Shown here: positions 1-8,575 of the stretch, piece after piece
Numbering within the stretch: the stretch's first letter is position 1
Layout: every line of letters begins with the position of its first letter
Translations under genes and position numbers: made by a program
Source of the DNA: JAQUKH01 sp043809805
Lineage (GTDB): Bacteria > JACRDZ01 > JAQUKH01
NCBI GenBank assembly: GCA_043809805.1
Contig: JBDROR010000235.1
Coordinates: forward strand, 1-17,419
DNA length: 17,419 nucleotides
Direction of reading: 5' to 3'
Notes under the pieces: generated by a model
What the model was told of the DNA's origin: nothing
Databases searched by the model: none
Seen by the model: only the letters and a program-made list of their open reading frames with translations

Positions 1-2581
1 CCCCATTTTCAAGAAAGAATTTTTCTAAGGCCATGTGCATCGACTCCAAAATATGTGAGGAGACTTGAGTACCCCTATATGTACACCAAAGCATATCGCT
101 TATGTACTGTTTTATAGGTTCCTTTTCGACAATAAAAACCTCGACTGCCTCAACTTCATATTTAGCGAAATCAGACTTAGCAAAATATTCAACGGTTTTG
201 TTTGTAAAGGTTAAGATGAAGTCTATTGTTTCCTTCATTGAAAACTGAAGAAGCCAATAAATTGGAGTTTGATAAGAACTGGATGGAAAATAATCTGAGT
301 ATTCATCCTCCATATTAAAATATTGGTTTACGCCTATTCCGGAATGACTGTAATACTTATTTTCTTTTGGCGTGAATGACCAAAATAAATCGGCTAGTTG
401 TAAAACATAGATAGGAAGTATTTTAGAAATACTTATTCCCTCAAGTCTTGTCAAGATTATCTTTGACAGATCATAATAAGGATCTTTGGGTTTTTTCCAT
501 TTATTTTGCAAAATTTCTTTAAATATTTCTTCTAACTCGGTCTTAATTTCAGAAGAACTATAAATAATTGTCTGTAAAAGATGTTCTTTTGCTTCATCGC
601 GAGAGGAATAAACATCTTCTTTGATAATCCATTGATAATATCGTAATGCAATTAAACCTGAATATCTTGTGGTCTCCCCCACTTTAAATTTACTGGCCCA
701 ATCATGGATGATTTGCAAAACAAAATAGATATTTTGAATGCCTATTGTATCTAAGTTTTCAAAAACAAATTTGATAAGGCTTTGCCAACCCTGCCCTTTT
801 GGCTTTGTTAAAACATATTTTAAAGACAATAAATTGAGATCCTTTATTCCTAATTGTTTAAATAAATCATTGTCAACTTCCTTACAGGCAATGCGCAACA
901 AAAAACTAATTTTCCTTAAAAGATGTTGATTATCTGCAAACAACTCTTTTTTGAATATTTCATAAAACCTTTCCGAGTAATCCGAAAGAGAAATAGATAC
1001 CAATATTTCATCTTTCCAAAAGGAATCAACTTCGCTACTTTTTAAAATCTCTTCAATAAAATTTTTTATTTCACTATCCTCTAATAATAATTTTTCTGAA
1101 ACCCATTTTCTAAATGCTCGGCGTACAGGTAAAGAACTACCTATATTTTGGAAAAAAGTTTTGTTGTCGGTTTTTTTCTTAAATCCGGCCTCAATAATTT
1201 TTTCCAATGCCCATTCTTCGTAAATATCGTGGGTTATAAAATATCCATGTGGCGATTCATATCCTAAAATTCCGTCCTTTTTTAACTCATTATCTAAGAT
1301 CTGCGATTCACAGTTTGGATTGATAAAAAATTGCCCATTATTAGCTCTTTCGAGAGCCGCGCTTAAAAAACATTGTTCCCTAGCGGGTTTAGCTTTTTGA
1401 ATTATTTTATTCCACAATTTTTCTTTAAAATCTATATAATTTATTTCATCGTTTTCCTTATAAAACTTTAAGTACTCGCTTAAATAAAATGGGTTTTTAA
1501 TAAATTCTAATAGCTTCCCATCAGCAGGAAGTGTAAACCGATATTGTTCAGAAACTATATTCAGTTCTTCTGTAGCCAAATTTTGTATATTTATGTTTAA
1601 GGGTGCGATTCTATAAATTTCAAAAAATTGATAGTTCAAATCTTCTAAATAATTATCTCTTGTTGTAAAAATGATTATCCACTTTTTCTGAATTAAAATA
1701 CCTAATATTTCTTTAAAGGGATCCGAGTTATTTAAATCTAACAATTTTTCTGCTGAGTCAATTACAATAATTTTATTATCTTCATCTTTGTGTACTTCTA
1801 AAAAATCTTGAAAATTGTACCCTGTAAAAAAATCGTTTATATTTCTTAATTCAAATTCGGATGCCTTGAAAATATAAAAAGGTGTTTTTTTGTTTATTTG
1901 TTCATAAAATTCTTTAATAAGCGCTGTTTTCCCAACTCCACTACCACCACTTAAAATCAATACTTGTTCCAAGTTTGTCTTTATTTTTTCCAAATCCTTG
2001 CTTCTATCAAGCTTAATATTCTGGCCATTAAATATGATGCAAGTTTGTATTCCGTTTAAGATATTTTTTGTATGTGTTTGCTGATCTTTAATAAGATTAA
2101 AAGCACTTTTATCTAAACTAAAAAAATACTTGGCAATGATTTCGTTATCAATAGAAACAAAGGGTGATTCAAAAAAACTTGCGGTTCTCCATTCTAACTC
2201 AATACCCAAAGTTTTTGATTTTTCTTCTATTTCTTTCTTCCCTTGAGATTCCTTACCTTTGTTTTGCCCCCATTCCTGATTGGTATATAAAATAAGCTTT
2301 GTAATATTGGGATAATCCCTTTTAGCTTTTTCGAGGGTATTTATTAAATCAGTTTTATGATCTGACAACGCTTTATCATAAAATTTCGCTTGCCAGCCAA
2401 TTATTTTACCTTCTTTTTCGACAGGATTAGTTTCAATGGCCGATTGGTTTTTAAAACGAAAAATTCCAGAAGCCTTACTAAATTCTTTACAAAACAACAT
2501 ATAACAAAACCACTCAAAGTTATCTTGAGGATTATCGCTAAATTTTGCTTTAAATTTTTTCCAATCTGGTTTAATCAACAT
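1..2581 (-). CDS. STAND-like P-loop NTPase with N-terminal PD-(D/E)xK-like nuclease domain, candidate antiphage effector (3' end cut by window)
   Basis: The frame is open from an ATG at 2581 to the window edge: 860 codons with no stop, so the C-terminus is missing. An in-frame TAA two codons upstream makes this the first possible start; the ribosome site is weak. Residues about 1-150 look like a restriction-endonuclease-fold module: FRFKNQSAIE ends at E50 and is followed by GWQAKF (Q64, K66), the spacing of an E...QxK catalytic core in Mrr-like nucleases. A Walker A motif GGSGVGKT lies at 212-219, a Walker B-like IIVIDSAE at 271-278, and a sensor-like IIIFTTRDN at 302-310. The remainder is helical and repeat-like with no motif I recognise. 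Nuclease plus STAND-type ATPase is the architecture of Avs-like antiphage sensors; that link is inference. It lies 83 bp after hsdS and probably shares the island's transcription. It could instead be another P-loop defence ATPase. Family-level role is moderately sure, exact system unsure. Confidence 0.8.
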   Translation of the reverse strand, partial: MLIKPDWKKFKAKFSDNPQDNFEWFCYMLFCKEFSKASGIFRFKNQSAIETNPVEKEGKIIGWQAKFYDKALSDHKTDLINTLEKAKRDYPNITKLILYTNQEWGQNKGKESQGKKEIEEKSKTLGIELEWRTASFFESPFVSIDNEIIAKYFFSLDKSAFNLIKDQQTHTKNILNGIQTCIIFNGQNIKLDRSKDLEKIKTNLEQVLILSGGSGVGKTALIKEFYEQINKKTPFYIFKASEFELRNINDFFTGYNFQDFLEVHKDEDNKIIVIDSAEKLLDLNNSDPFKEILGILIQKKWIIIFTTRDNYLEDLNYQFFEIYRIAPLNINIQNLATEELNIVSEQYRFTLPADGKLLEFIKNPFYLSEYLKFYKENDEINYIDFKEKLWNKIIQKAKPAREQCFLSAALERANNGQFFINPNCESQILDNELKKDGILGYESPHGYFITHDIYEEWALEKIIEAGFKKKTDNKTFFQNIGSSLPVRRAFRKWVSEKLLLEDSEIKNFIEEILKSSEVDSFWKDEILVSISLSDYSERFYEIFKKELFADNQHLLRKISFLLRIACKEVDNDLFKQLGIKDLNLLSLKYVLTKPKGQGWQSLIKFVFENLDTIGIQNIYFVLQIIHDWASKFKVGETTRYSGLIALRYYQWIIKEDVYSSRDEAKEHLLQTIIYSSSEIKTELEEIFKEILQNKWKKPKDPYYDLSKIILTRLEGISISKILPIYVLQLADLFWSFTPKENKYYSHSGIGVNQYFNMEDEYSDYFPSSSYQTPIYWLLQFSMKETIDFILTFTNKTVEYFAKSDFAKYEVEAVEVFIVEKEPIKQYISDMLWCTYRGTQVSSHILESMHMALEKFFLENG

Positions 2582-2627
2582 AGGTTACTCTTAAAATTTT
2601 ATTTTTGCTTAAAATCTCTTTACCCAA

Positions 2628-2633
2628 ATTATA
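2628..2633 (-). promoter_or_regulatory. Possible -10 box for the STAND NTPase gene
   Basis: The 83-bp gap between hsdS and the NTPase gene contains a perfect TATAAT on the minus strand, which would give a leader of about 40 nt before the ATG at 2581. No convincing -35 box lies 16-18 bp upstream, and AT-rich gaps produce such hexamers by chance. The NTPase may therefore have its own weak promoter or simply be read from the upstream operon. Confidence 0.25.
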
Positions 2634-2664
2634 AAAAAATAGTGGAACGTATCCCATAAATTTT

Positions 2665-3906
2665 CTATCCCTTTACCCTCACCTCACCGGTCAAAAGAAC
2701 CTGCATAAGAGCGGATTTCAAAAAAATCAAAAGATTTAACTTTTCTTTATTAAAGTCAAAATAACGATCCATGTTTTTTACAATTGAAATAATTTTTTGT
2801 TGCTCTTTTATACAAGGGAGAGGTATGTGAAATAATTTAATCTGAGTTGAGTTAATTGATGCAAGGTTAGTAGTCTGTTTAGATGAATTAAAAAAATATT
2901 CTTTGCCTTTCGAACTTGCTGCATATATTGCGAGATAATAAGGAAGTATTCTAAAATTACACCTAACAACGAAAACATGATTTTGATGCAGACATGGATC
3001 AATTTGACCCTTCCAAACACAACCTCTTCCAAGTTTATCATTATCGCCACCTTCATTAAAAAGGACATCGCCTTTTCTAAGTAAATATTTTTCTACATTT
3101 TTTTTATCTAAAGATATATACTTAATTTCTGATAAATCAACGTATCCGTCCTGAACATTCGCAACCCTCAAGTATGGAAGATCTACTTTATTTTCTGGTT
3201 TAATTTTTATATTTTTTGCTATTCCCGTTTGAACTTTTGCTATATCTCCTAATTTAACTACTTCCCAAGCTTCAGGGATTATTCCAATCACTGTTTTTTT
3301 AAATTTTTTGTGCCCTCGCCCAGAAATACCACAAGTTAATAATTCTTGCATCCGGCCTTTTTTGAAAATTTGAGTTTTATTAATTATCTTTTGAGTATGT
3401 TCAATAACTGTGTCGATAGAGGATAGAATTCCATAGATTTTGTGTTGTTCAGATATAGGCGGAAGCAAAAAAGGAAATCCTGCAAGTGAGGAATAATTCA
3501 GAGAATCCCGGACTGTTCCTTGAGTACCGGCTTTAACAAAATTTCTGAAATGAGGGCTGGATATCCAATAATCTAAATATTTTATATCAAGCTCTTCTTT
3601 CGCTTCAAAAACAACATACATGGGGCTTAAAAGCCCTTTATCGAATTCCTTAAGGCAAGCAATTGATCCAACATTGACCCTCGAAGGATTATAGGCAAAT
3701 TGACCTTTCCGAATAACTTTATAATTACTTAGGTTTTTACTAAATACTTTTTTACTGAAATAATCTTCTGATATAACAAATCCTGTTTTATTCGTAACAC
3801 TTAAAACCGGCGTATTATTGCTATTTTTATTTCTTTCGCTAAACTCGGTTAATAATTTCCCAAGTTTAATTAAATTCCATCCATCCGGCACTCTTTTATT
3901 TTTCAT
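2665..3906 (-). CDS. hsdS: Type I restriction-modification specificity subunit HsdS (two target-recognition domains)
   Basis: HsdS selects the DNA target of a type I restriction-modification enzyme and bridges two HsdM (and HsdR) subunits. At 413 residues this is a normal full-length subunit. TRD1 spans about residues 7-155 and ends with the typical LLPPISEQHKI segment, followed by a helical spacer to about 195. TRD2 starts at EAWEVVKLGDIAKVQTG (about 213) and ends with IPLPCIKEQQKI before a second helix; the tail LMQVLLTGEVRV is characteristic of the family. The start ATG has AAAAGGA about ten bases upstream. It follows the DUF5677 gene by 49 bp and precedes the NTPase gene. Oddly, the only intact hsdM lies 3 kb upstream, with three unrelated genes between, so its methyltransferase partner is uncertain: that HsdM, or a lost one whose relic lies at 5421-5519. 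Confidence 0.93.
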   Translation of the reverse strand: MKNKRVPDGWNLIKLGKLLTEFSERNKNSNNTPVLSVTNKTGFVISEDYFSKKVFSKNLSNYKVIRKGQFAYNPSRVNVGSIACLKEFDKGLLSPMYVVFEAKEELDIKYLDYWISSPHFRNFVKAGTQGTVRDSLNYSSLAGFPFLLPPISEQHKIYGILSSIDTVIEHTQKIINKTQIFKKGRMQELLTCGISGRGHKKFKKTVIGIIPEAWEVVKLGDIAKVQTGIAKNIKIKPENKVDLPYLRVANVQDGYVDLSEIKYISLDKKNVEKYLLRKGDVLFNEGGDNDKLGRGCVWKGQIDPCLHQNHVFVVRCNFRILPYYLAIYAASSKGKEYFFNSSKQTTNLASINSTQIKLFHIPLPCIKEQQKIISIVKNMDRYFDFNKEKLNLLIFLKSALMQVLLTGEVRVKG

Positions 3907-3955
3907 TAAAACAATTCCTTTTAAAAAATATTTACAACCCTAACCCTTTGCAATT

Positions 3956-4864
3956 TTAAACTAATTTATTGTTTATTTTTATATACGCGCCTTCTGTAGC
4001 TCTGAGAAAAACCTCTCTTATTTCATTTATATAAAACTCAGTCCATTCTTTATCCTTTTCAGGACACAAACTATCTATAATTTTTTTCAATAAGATAATC
4101 GACACGGATATAGATGTTGACACAACATATTGTATGTTATCTGGCGCTTTTATATCCAATATTACACCTTTTCCATTTTTAGCTATAATTTTACCCTTTA
4201 CAACCCCTGTTCCGTGAACAGATTCTGATAAGTGTCTGTAAAAGATTTGATAAGTACCACCTAAATTAATATCAGCGGCAACTTGCTCAATATTTTGCGG
4301 TCCATTAAACAATGAAAACCAATTTTTTATTTTCCTACCATTTGCTTTTTGATTTTCATACTCCGCATGTATTACCGCATAATCTAAAATACCTTTCTGA
4401 TTAATTAAATCTGAAAGATGTTTATCTGTATCAGTCGGCTTACTAAAATTAGTACCATTTAAGTAAATGTCCTTTTGTATCCATGCCTGTAATTCTTTTC
4501 CTTTTTGTGATGAGGAGTCCATTTTTTCAATCCAATCAATCTGGTTTAGCAGATCGTAATACATAAAAGAACGTCCACGAATTTCAACATCTTTATCAAG
4601 AATAAATAATGTTTGAATAACTGACTCAAATACACCTCTCAGCAAAAGCATCGAAGGATCGGCAAGTTGATTTCTTATTAGTACAGCAATTCCCTCCAAT
4701 AATTCCATTGTATGCCTTAATGAACAGACTACGGGTACATATTCAGTTTTCAATGGCCCTTTTTGACCAATATAGCTTAAAAGCGAAATACCGTATTGGT
4801 TCAATATAGACAATTTTGAAGAAAAATTATTTAACAAATCATCTAATTTATTATTTTCGTTCAA
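3956..4864 (-). CDS. DUF5677 domain-containing protein, function unknown
   Basis: This 302-residue, mostly alpha-helical protein carries the marks of the DUF5677 family: an LLLRGVFESV segment (about 73-82) and a Y-R-HLSESVHG motif (about 209-218). No signal peptide or clear membrane segment is seen. The start is a TTG at 4864 that overlaps the end of the ORF6N gene by 14 bp; an in-frame TAG four codons earlier leaves no better option, and the next internal Met would lose conserved sequence. The overlap suggests translational coupling with the ORF6N gene. DUF5677 proteins have no established activity that I can state. Its place between hsdM and hsdS suggests a defence-associated accessory gene, but this is context only. 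Confidence 0.82.
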   Translation of the reverse strand: MNENNKLDDLLNNFSSKLSILNQYGISLLSYIGQKGPLKTEYVPVVCSLRHTMELLEGIAVLIRNQLADPSMLLLRGVFESVIQTLFILDKDVEIRGRSFMYYDLLNQIDWIEKMDSSSQKGKELQAWIQKDIYLNGTNFSKPTDTDKHLSDLINQKGILDYAVIHAEYENQKANGRKIKNWFSLFNGPQNIEQVAADINLGGTYQIFYRHLSESVHGTGVVKGKIIAKNGKGVILDIKAPDNIQYVVSTSISVSIILLKKIIDSLCPEKDKEWTEFYINEIREVFLRATEGAYIKINNKLV

Positions 4865-5372
4865 TATTAAAACCTACTTTCTTTTTGGGATTTTCCTCTA
4901 TTATCATAAGCTGCCGGATTGCTTCAAAAATTGCTAATATTTCCTCATCATGTTTTTCTGTCTTTCTCTCAAGTTCGTTCAATTTATAAATTAGTTCCTT
5001 GTGGGAAGAAACAATCTCCCTCAATTTGACAAATGCTTTAATAATACTAATGCTCATTCTTACCGCCCGTTCACTCTTTAAAACACTTGCTAGCATTGCT
5101 ACACCATGTTCAGTAAAAGCATAAGGCAAAGTACTTGAGTGTTTTATTGATATGAACCGGTGAAAAATTGGCACCAGTTCATTTTTCTCTTCTTCAGTAA
5201 GCTGAAACATAAATTCAACAGGAAAACGCTCAATATTCCTCTTTACTTGCCGGTTTAAATATTTTGTTTCAACATCATATAAATCAGCAATATCCCTATC
5301 TATCATTACTTTATGTCCTCTTATTAAAAATATTCGCTGTTCTATTATTTCCTGCGCAACTATTTTCCCCAT
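4851..5372 (-). CDS. ORF6N-domain protein (phage-type DNA-binding regulator)
   Basis: The 173-residue product has the ORF6N domain in its first 100 residues: an IADLYDVETKYLNRQVKRN stretch (about 28-46) and LPYAFTEHGVAML (about 82-94), both typical of this family of phage and mobile-element proteins thought to bind DNA. A charged helical tail (about 120-160) looks like a coiled coil. The ATG at 5372 has AGGAGA seven bases upstream, a strong ribosome site. It overlaps the following DUF5677 gene by 14 bp. ORF6N genes are often found inside or beside type I restriction-modification operons, as here, but their role there is not established. A perfect 8-bp-arm palindrome lies just upstream at 5395-5419 and could be an operator. 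Family assignment is sure; function is not. Confidence 0.9.
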   Translation of the reverse strand: MGKIVAQEIIEQRIFLIRGHKVMIDRDIADLYDVETKYLNRQVKRNIERFPVEFMFQLTEEEKNELVPIFHRFISIKHSSTLPYAFTEHGVAMLASVLKSERAVRMSISIIKAFVKLREIVSSHKELIYKLNELERKTEKHDEEILAIFEAIRQLMIIEENPKKKVGFNIERK

Positions 5373-5394
5373 TAATCGTCTCCTATTTATTTAA

Positions 5395-5419
5395 TGGAGG
5401 TGACAAACTGGCACCTCCA
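5395..5419. promoter_or_regulatory. Palindrome upstream of the ORF6N gene (operator or attenuator candidate)
   Basis: Perfect inverted arms TGGAGGTG and CACCTCCA (8 bp each) enclose a 9-nt spacer. On the minus strand the stem is followed by TTAAATAAATA, an AT-rich but not U-rich run, so it is a poor intrinsic terminator. It lies directly after the hsdM relic's stop codon and 22 bp before the ORF6N start, a place suited to an operator or attenuator controlling the second half of the island. Confidence 0.4.
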
Positions 5420-5420
5420 A

Positions 5421-5519
5421 TTATTCATACCCCAATTCTTTCAAGCACCCATTCATTTTTTTCTCTGCTTTATCCCGCTCTTTTTCAAATTCACGCAATT
5501 TTGCTAATGTCTTTTTTAA
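5421..5519 (-). pseudogene. Relic of a second hsdM 3' end
   Basis: Thirty-two codons ending in TAA encode a peptide that matches the last 32 residues of the intact HsdM (7058-8575) at 24 positions without gaps; both end in CLKELGYE. Upstream the frame meets a TAA immediately and similarity stops, and there is no start codon, so this is the broken tail of another hsdM and not a gene. DNA differences fall largely at third codon positions, so the two copies were diverged functional genes, not a recent duplication. With the intact copy it makes a direct repeat around the AlbA_2 gene. Confidence 0.85.
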
Positions 5520-5622
5520 TTATATTGAGGAAATTTTTTTCCGCTAAATTTCTACTAAAATGTAATAGGCCTTTTTATGACTCTTTTACAAACCAATTCA
5601 CTTAAATCATTCCTTGCCGCTT

Positions 5623-5655
5623 CTCGCCATCAGCTCGCCATTAGCTCGCCAACTC
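5623..5655. repeat. Three 11-bp tandem repeats over the AlbA_2 gene stop codon
   Basis: Plus-strand units ctcgccatcag, ctcgccattag and ctcgccaactc follow each other directly and cover the last codons and stop (5641-5643) of the AlbA_2 gene. Because 11 is not a multiple of three, gain or loss of a unit would change the C-terminus. Confidence 0.6.
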
Positions 5656-7038
5656 ATAATAAAATTTGGTGCCGCTTCCCTTTCTTTTTATAATTCCCTT
5701 TTGAACCAACGCCATTAACTCTCTATTTGCTGTTCTCTCGCTTGTTTTACATAATTTTGCATATTCTTTTCTGGCAATTTTAAAATTTTTTCTCATATAA
5801 TTTACAGCTTCTCTTTGCCTTTCATTTAATCCTTTTAATATTTTTTCATCCATCTCAATAATAGTAGATTCTTTTATTTGAGATTTGAATATAAGTTTTG
5901 TCTGAACTGGATGCAGTTCAAAATAGGGTTTCTCGTTTCCCCATTTCTGACACATTTCTTTCATCATGTAAATGCCGGAGCCATATTTTTCAATAAAACC
6001 AATATCGTACATTAAGCCGCACATAACAGGATTAACAGCCTTATGTACCGGTTTCTTCGGGGTTACATCTTTCGGGAAAGTTCCCGGATTGATAATTTCA
6101 ATTCTGTCATCAAAAATAAAAATCCTTGCATCAGAATTTTCCCGATAATCTCTATGAATCAATGCATTTATCATTGCTTCTCTCAATGCTTCCATAGGAT
6201 ATTCAAATTTATCTTCCCGCATAAAACTCTTGCCAGTCCTGAAACTTTGTAACCTGATGTTTTTTCTTATAAAATCCTCTGCCTGTCCTATCATTTCCCA
6301 TAATGTACCCTGACAATCTATTCTATCTATAACCGGGTGAATTACTTTTGTCCCTTTAAATTTAGCCACCCTTAATTGAGATTGGACAAAAAATCTTTGC
6401 GGATTTTTGCCAAAAAATAATATCCCTGAATTAGTAGGGATAATTTTATTTCCCGCTTTTTGCGCTGTTCCGATGTTTATCAGTAACTTTTCATAAGACA
6501 TATTTTGGGGTTTCTTTACTTTTCTTATTTCTTCTCTTTTTCTTAAATACCAACTTACTTTCTTTTTATCAATATCATCAATATTCGCGTCATTACAAAC
6601 CTGTTTATCAAATTGCAACTTTTCTTTATGTTTCTCTAAGATTAGCCTTTCATATTCATCCTTACACATTTTTACGGAACAATTGCCAACCCTTTTAAAC
6701 GGCCGGCCAAAGGCAAGAACAAGTTTATCGAGACTTTCTTTTACATCAATAACAATAATATTTTTTCTATTTGTCTTTTCTACAACAATTCTGGGTTGGA
6801 TTTTCGGGTCTGTATTTTGAGCAATTCTATTAGCAAGCTCCTCCAGTGTGCCTTTTACCACTTGAACCCCAACAGCTTTTCCAATTGTATCAACGCCAAT
6901 TAAAACTTTTCCGCCCTTTGTATTGGAGAAAGCCGCAATAGTTTCTATTATTTCGCTTATTTCCGACAAAGATTGTTTCCATTCGACTTTGGTTGATTCA
7001 CCGGTACCAATTAAATTCTTTAAAGTCTCGCGCGCCAT
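5641..7038 (-). CDS. Schlafen AlbA_2 / GHKL-ATPase / winged-helix protein (COG2865-type putative transcriptional regulator)
   Basis: This 465-residue protein has three parts. The AlbA_2 (Schlafen-type) domain occupies about residues 11-125, with VEWKQSL, AAFSNTKGGKVLIGVD and GV signatures. A GHKL-type ATP-binding region follows at about 283-400: an N-box-like EALREAMINALIHRDYRE, DDRIEIINPGTFP, and GSGI at 353-356. A winged helix-turn-helix sits at about 400-460 (LNERQREAVNYM, TSERTANREL). The set is annotated as a putative transcriptional regulator in COG2865. The start ATG has AAAAGGAT about seven bases upstream, 19 bp after hsdM. Such genes recur beside type I restriction-modification genes. 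Here it separates intact hsdM from the relic hsdM tail, so it may have arrived with a replacement block. A role in regulating or aiding the defence genes is inference. Confidence 0.9.
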   Translation of the reverse strand: MARETLKNLIGTGESTKVEWKQSLSEISEIIETIAAFSNTKGGKVLIGVDTIGKAVGVQVVKGTLEELANRIAQNTDPKIQPRIVVEKTNRKNIIVIDVKESLDKLVLAFGRPFKRVGNCSVKMCKDEYERLILEKHKEKLQFDKQVCNDANIDDIDKKKVSWYLRKREEIRKVKKPQNMSYEKLLINIGTAQKAGNKIIPTNSGILFFGKNPQRFFVQSQLRVAKFKGTKVIHPVIDRIDCQGTLWEMIGQAEDFIRKNIRLQSFRTGKSFMREDKFEYPMEALREAMINALIHRDYRENSDARIFIFDDRIEIINPGTFPKDVTPKKPVHKAVNPVMCGLMYDIGFIEKYGSGIYMMKEMCQKWGNEKPYFELHPVQTKLIFKSQIKESTIIEMDEKILKGLNERQREAVNYMRKNFKIARKEYAKLCKTSERTANRELMALVQKGIIKRKGSGTKFYYELAS

Positions 7039-7057
7039 ATTTTATCCTTTTGGTTAA

Positions 7058-8575
7058 CTACTCATACCCCAATTCCTTCAAACACTCATTCATTTTTTCC
7101 TCTGCCTTATCTCTCTCTTTTTCAAGCGCACGCAATTTGACTAGCGCCTCTTTTACATCAATCTTCTGTTCAGGTTCAGTTATATCAACATAACGGCTGA
7201 TATTAAGGTTATGATCATTTTCTCTGATTTCATCAAGTGAAACAATGCGGGAAAATTTATCAACATCTTTATATTCATTGAATACTTTCACTATTTTTTC
7301 TATGTCTTCATCACGCAGTCTGTTTTGGTTTTTGCCAGCTTCATAATATTCCGCAGCATTGACAAATAAAACTTTGTTTTTTCGCTCTTTTGGTTTATTG
7401 CGGTTTAATATTAAAACTGCCGCGGGAATACCTGTGCCATAAAAAAGATTCGGAACCAGGCCAATTATTGCCTCAAAAAAATCCTCTTCCAACAAAGCCT
7501 TTCTTATCCTGCCTTCCGACGCACCCCTAAAAAGCACACCATGAGGCATCACAACTCCAACCATACCGTTATTCTTTACTGTCGCAATCATGTGCTGAAC
7601 AAACGCGTAATCGCCTTTTGTCTTAGACGGAATACCATAGCGAAACCTGCCATAACCGTCATTCTCGGCGGCTTCAGTGCCCCACCCATCAAGACTGAAA
7701 GGCGGATTAGCTATTACTCTGTCAAAAAGTATTAGTTCTCCGTCTTTAACAAATTTTGGCCCGCGGATAACATCACCTTTTTGAATATTCGCATCCGGGA
7801 AATTATGCAAAAGCATATTCATTTTACAGATTGACCAGGTACCAAGATTTTTTTCCTGGCCGCATAAAGAAATATTTTTAGCGTTACCTTTTTTCCTTTC
7901 AACATAATGCGCGCATTCAATCAACATACCACCTGATCCACAAGTTGGATCACATATACGCATACCCTCTTTCGGCTTTAATATTTCAACAATAAGCTGA
8001 ACTACTTTTCTAGGGCTAAAAAACTCCCCACCTTTCTTGCCTGCATCATCCGCAAATTTTTCGATCAGATATTCGTAAGCTTGTCCAAGAATATCCGGAT
8101 CCTCAAGGTTTGAATTTTTTAGATCAATTTTAGAAAAATGGTTAATAAGACGGGATAAAATAGAATCACGATTTTTAGAATCTCCCAGTTTATTTGAATT
8201 GAAATCTATATCTGCTAAGACTCCTTCCAATGTAGGACTTTGATCTTCCAATATTTCACAAGCTTTATTAATCCCATCACCAATATTTTGAGAAATTTTT
8301 CTTACTTCAGCCCATCGGCTACGTTTAGGAACAAAAAATTGATGTTCGTCCGGGTCATCCTGCGCTATTTTTTGCGCTTCGGACTTTGACACCTTCCTTT
8401 TTAATTCTCTTTGTTCAATCTTCTCCGCCTCTTCATCAAAAACATCCGACAGCCGTTTCAAAAAAAGAAAACCAAAAATGTAATTTTTGTAATCCGATGA
8501 ATCAATTGAACCGCGTAAAATATCTGCGGCACCCCATAAATAACTATTCAATTCAGAACTATTTAGTTTCGCCAC
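7058..8575 (-). CDS. hsdM: Type I restriction-modification methyltransferase subunit HsdM
   Basis: HsdM methylates adenine N6 in the target selected by HsdS, using S-adenosylmethionine. The 505-residue length is normal. An N-terminal helical domain (LWGAADILRG at about 13-22) precedes GEFFSPR (183-189), the SAM motif DPTCGSGG (209-216) and the catalytic NPPF (290-293). The C-terminus is a charged helix ending CLKELGYE. The start is a GTG at 8575 with AAGGAGG seven bases upstream, overlapping the half-size HsdS gene by 17 bp, which points to coupled synthesis of the two. All key motifs are present, so it should be active. Its partner could be the half-size HsdS next to it, the full-length HsdS downstream, or both. 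Confidence 0.96.
   Translation of the reverse strand: MAKLNSSELNSYLWGAADILRGSIDSSDYKNYIFGFLFLKRLSDVFDEEAEKIEQRELKRKVSKSEAQKIAQDDPDEHQFFVPKRSRWAEVRKISQNIGDGINKACEILEDQSPTLEGVLADIDFNSNKLGDSKNRDSILSRLINHFSKIDLKNSNLEDPDILGQAYEYLIEKFADDAGKKGGEFFSPRKVVQLIVEILKPKEGMRICDPTCGSGGMLIECAHYVERKKGNAKNISLCGQEKNLGTWSICKMNMLLHNFPDANIQKGDVIRGPKFVKDGELILFDRVIANPPFSLDGWGTEAAENDGYGRFRYGIPSKTKGDYAFVQHMIATVKNNGMVGVVMPHGVLFRGASEGRIRKALLEEDFFEAIIGLVPNLFYGTGIPAAVLILNRNKPKERKNKVLFVNAAEYYEAGKNQNRLRDEDIEKIVKVFNEYKDVDKFSRIVSLDEIRENDHNLNISRYVDITEPEQKIDVKEALVKLRALEKERDKAEEKMNECLKELGYE

Noticed and set aside
2390..2659. Plus-strand open frame of 89 codons at the NTPase gene start
   Set aside because: It overlaps the N-terminal nuclease-like domain on the opposite strand and lacks a ribosome site or known motif.
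5264..5605. Plus-strand open frame of 113 codons across the ORF6N start and hsdM relic
   Set aside because: It runs antisense through the ORF6N N-terminus and the relic; the hydrophobic look comes from AT-rich reverse codons.
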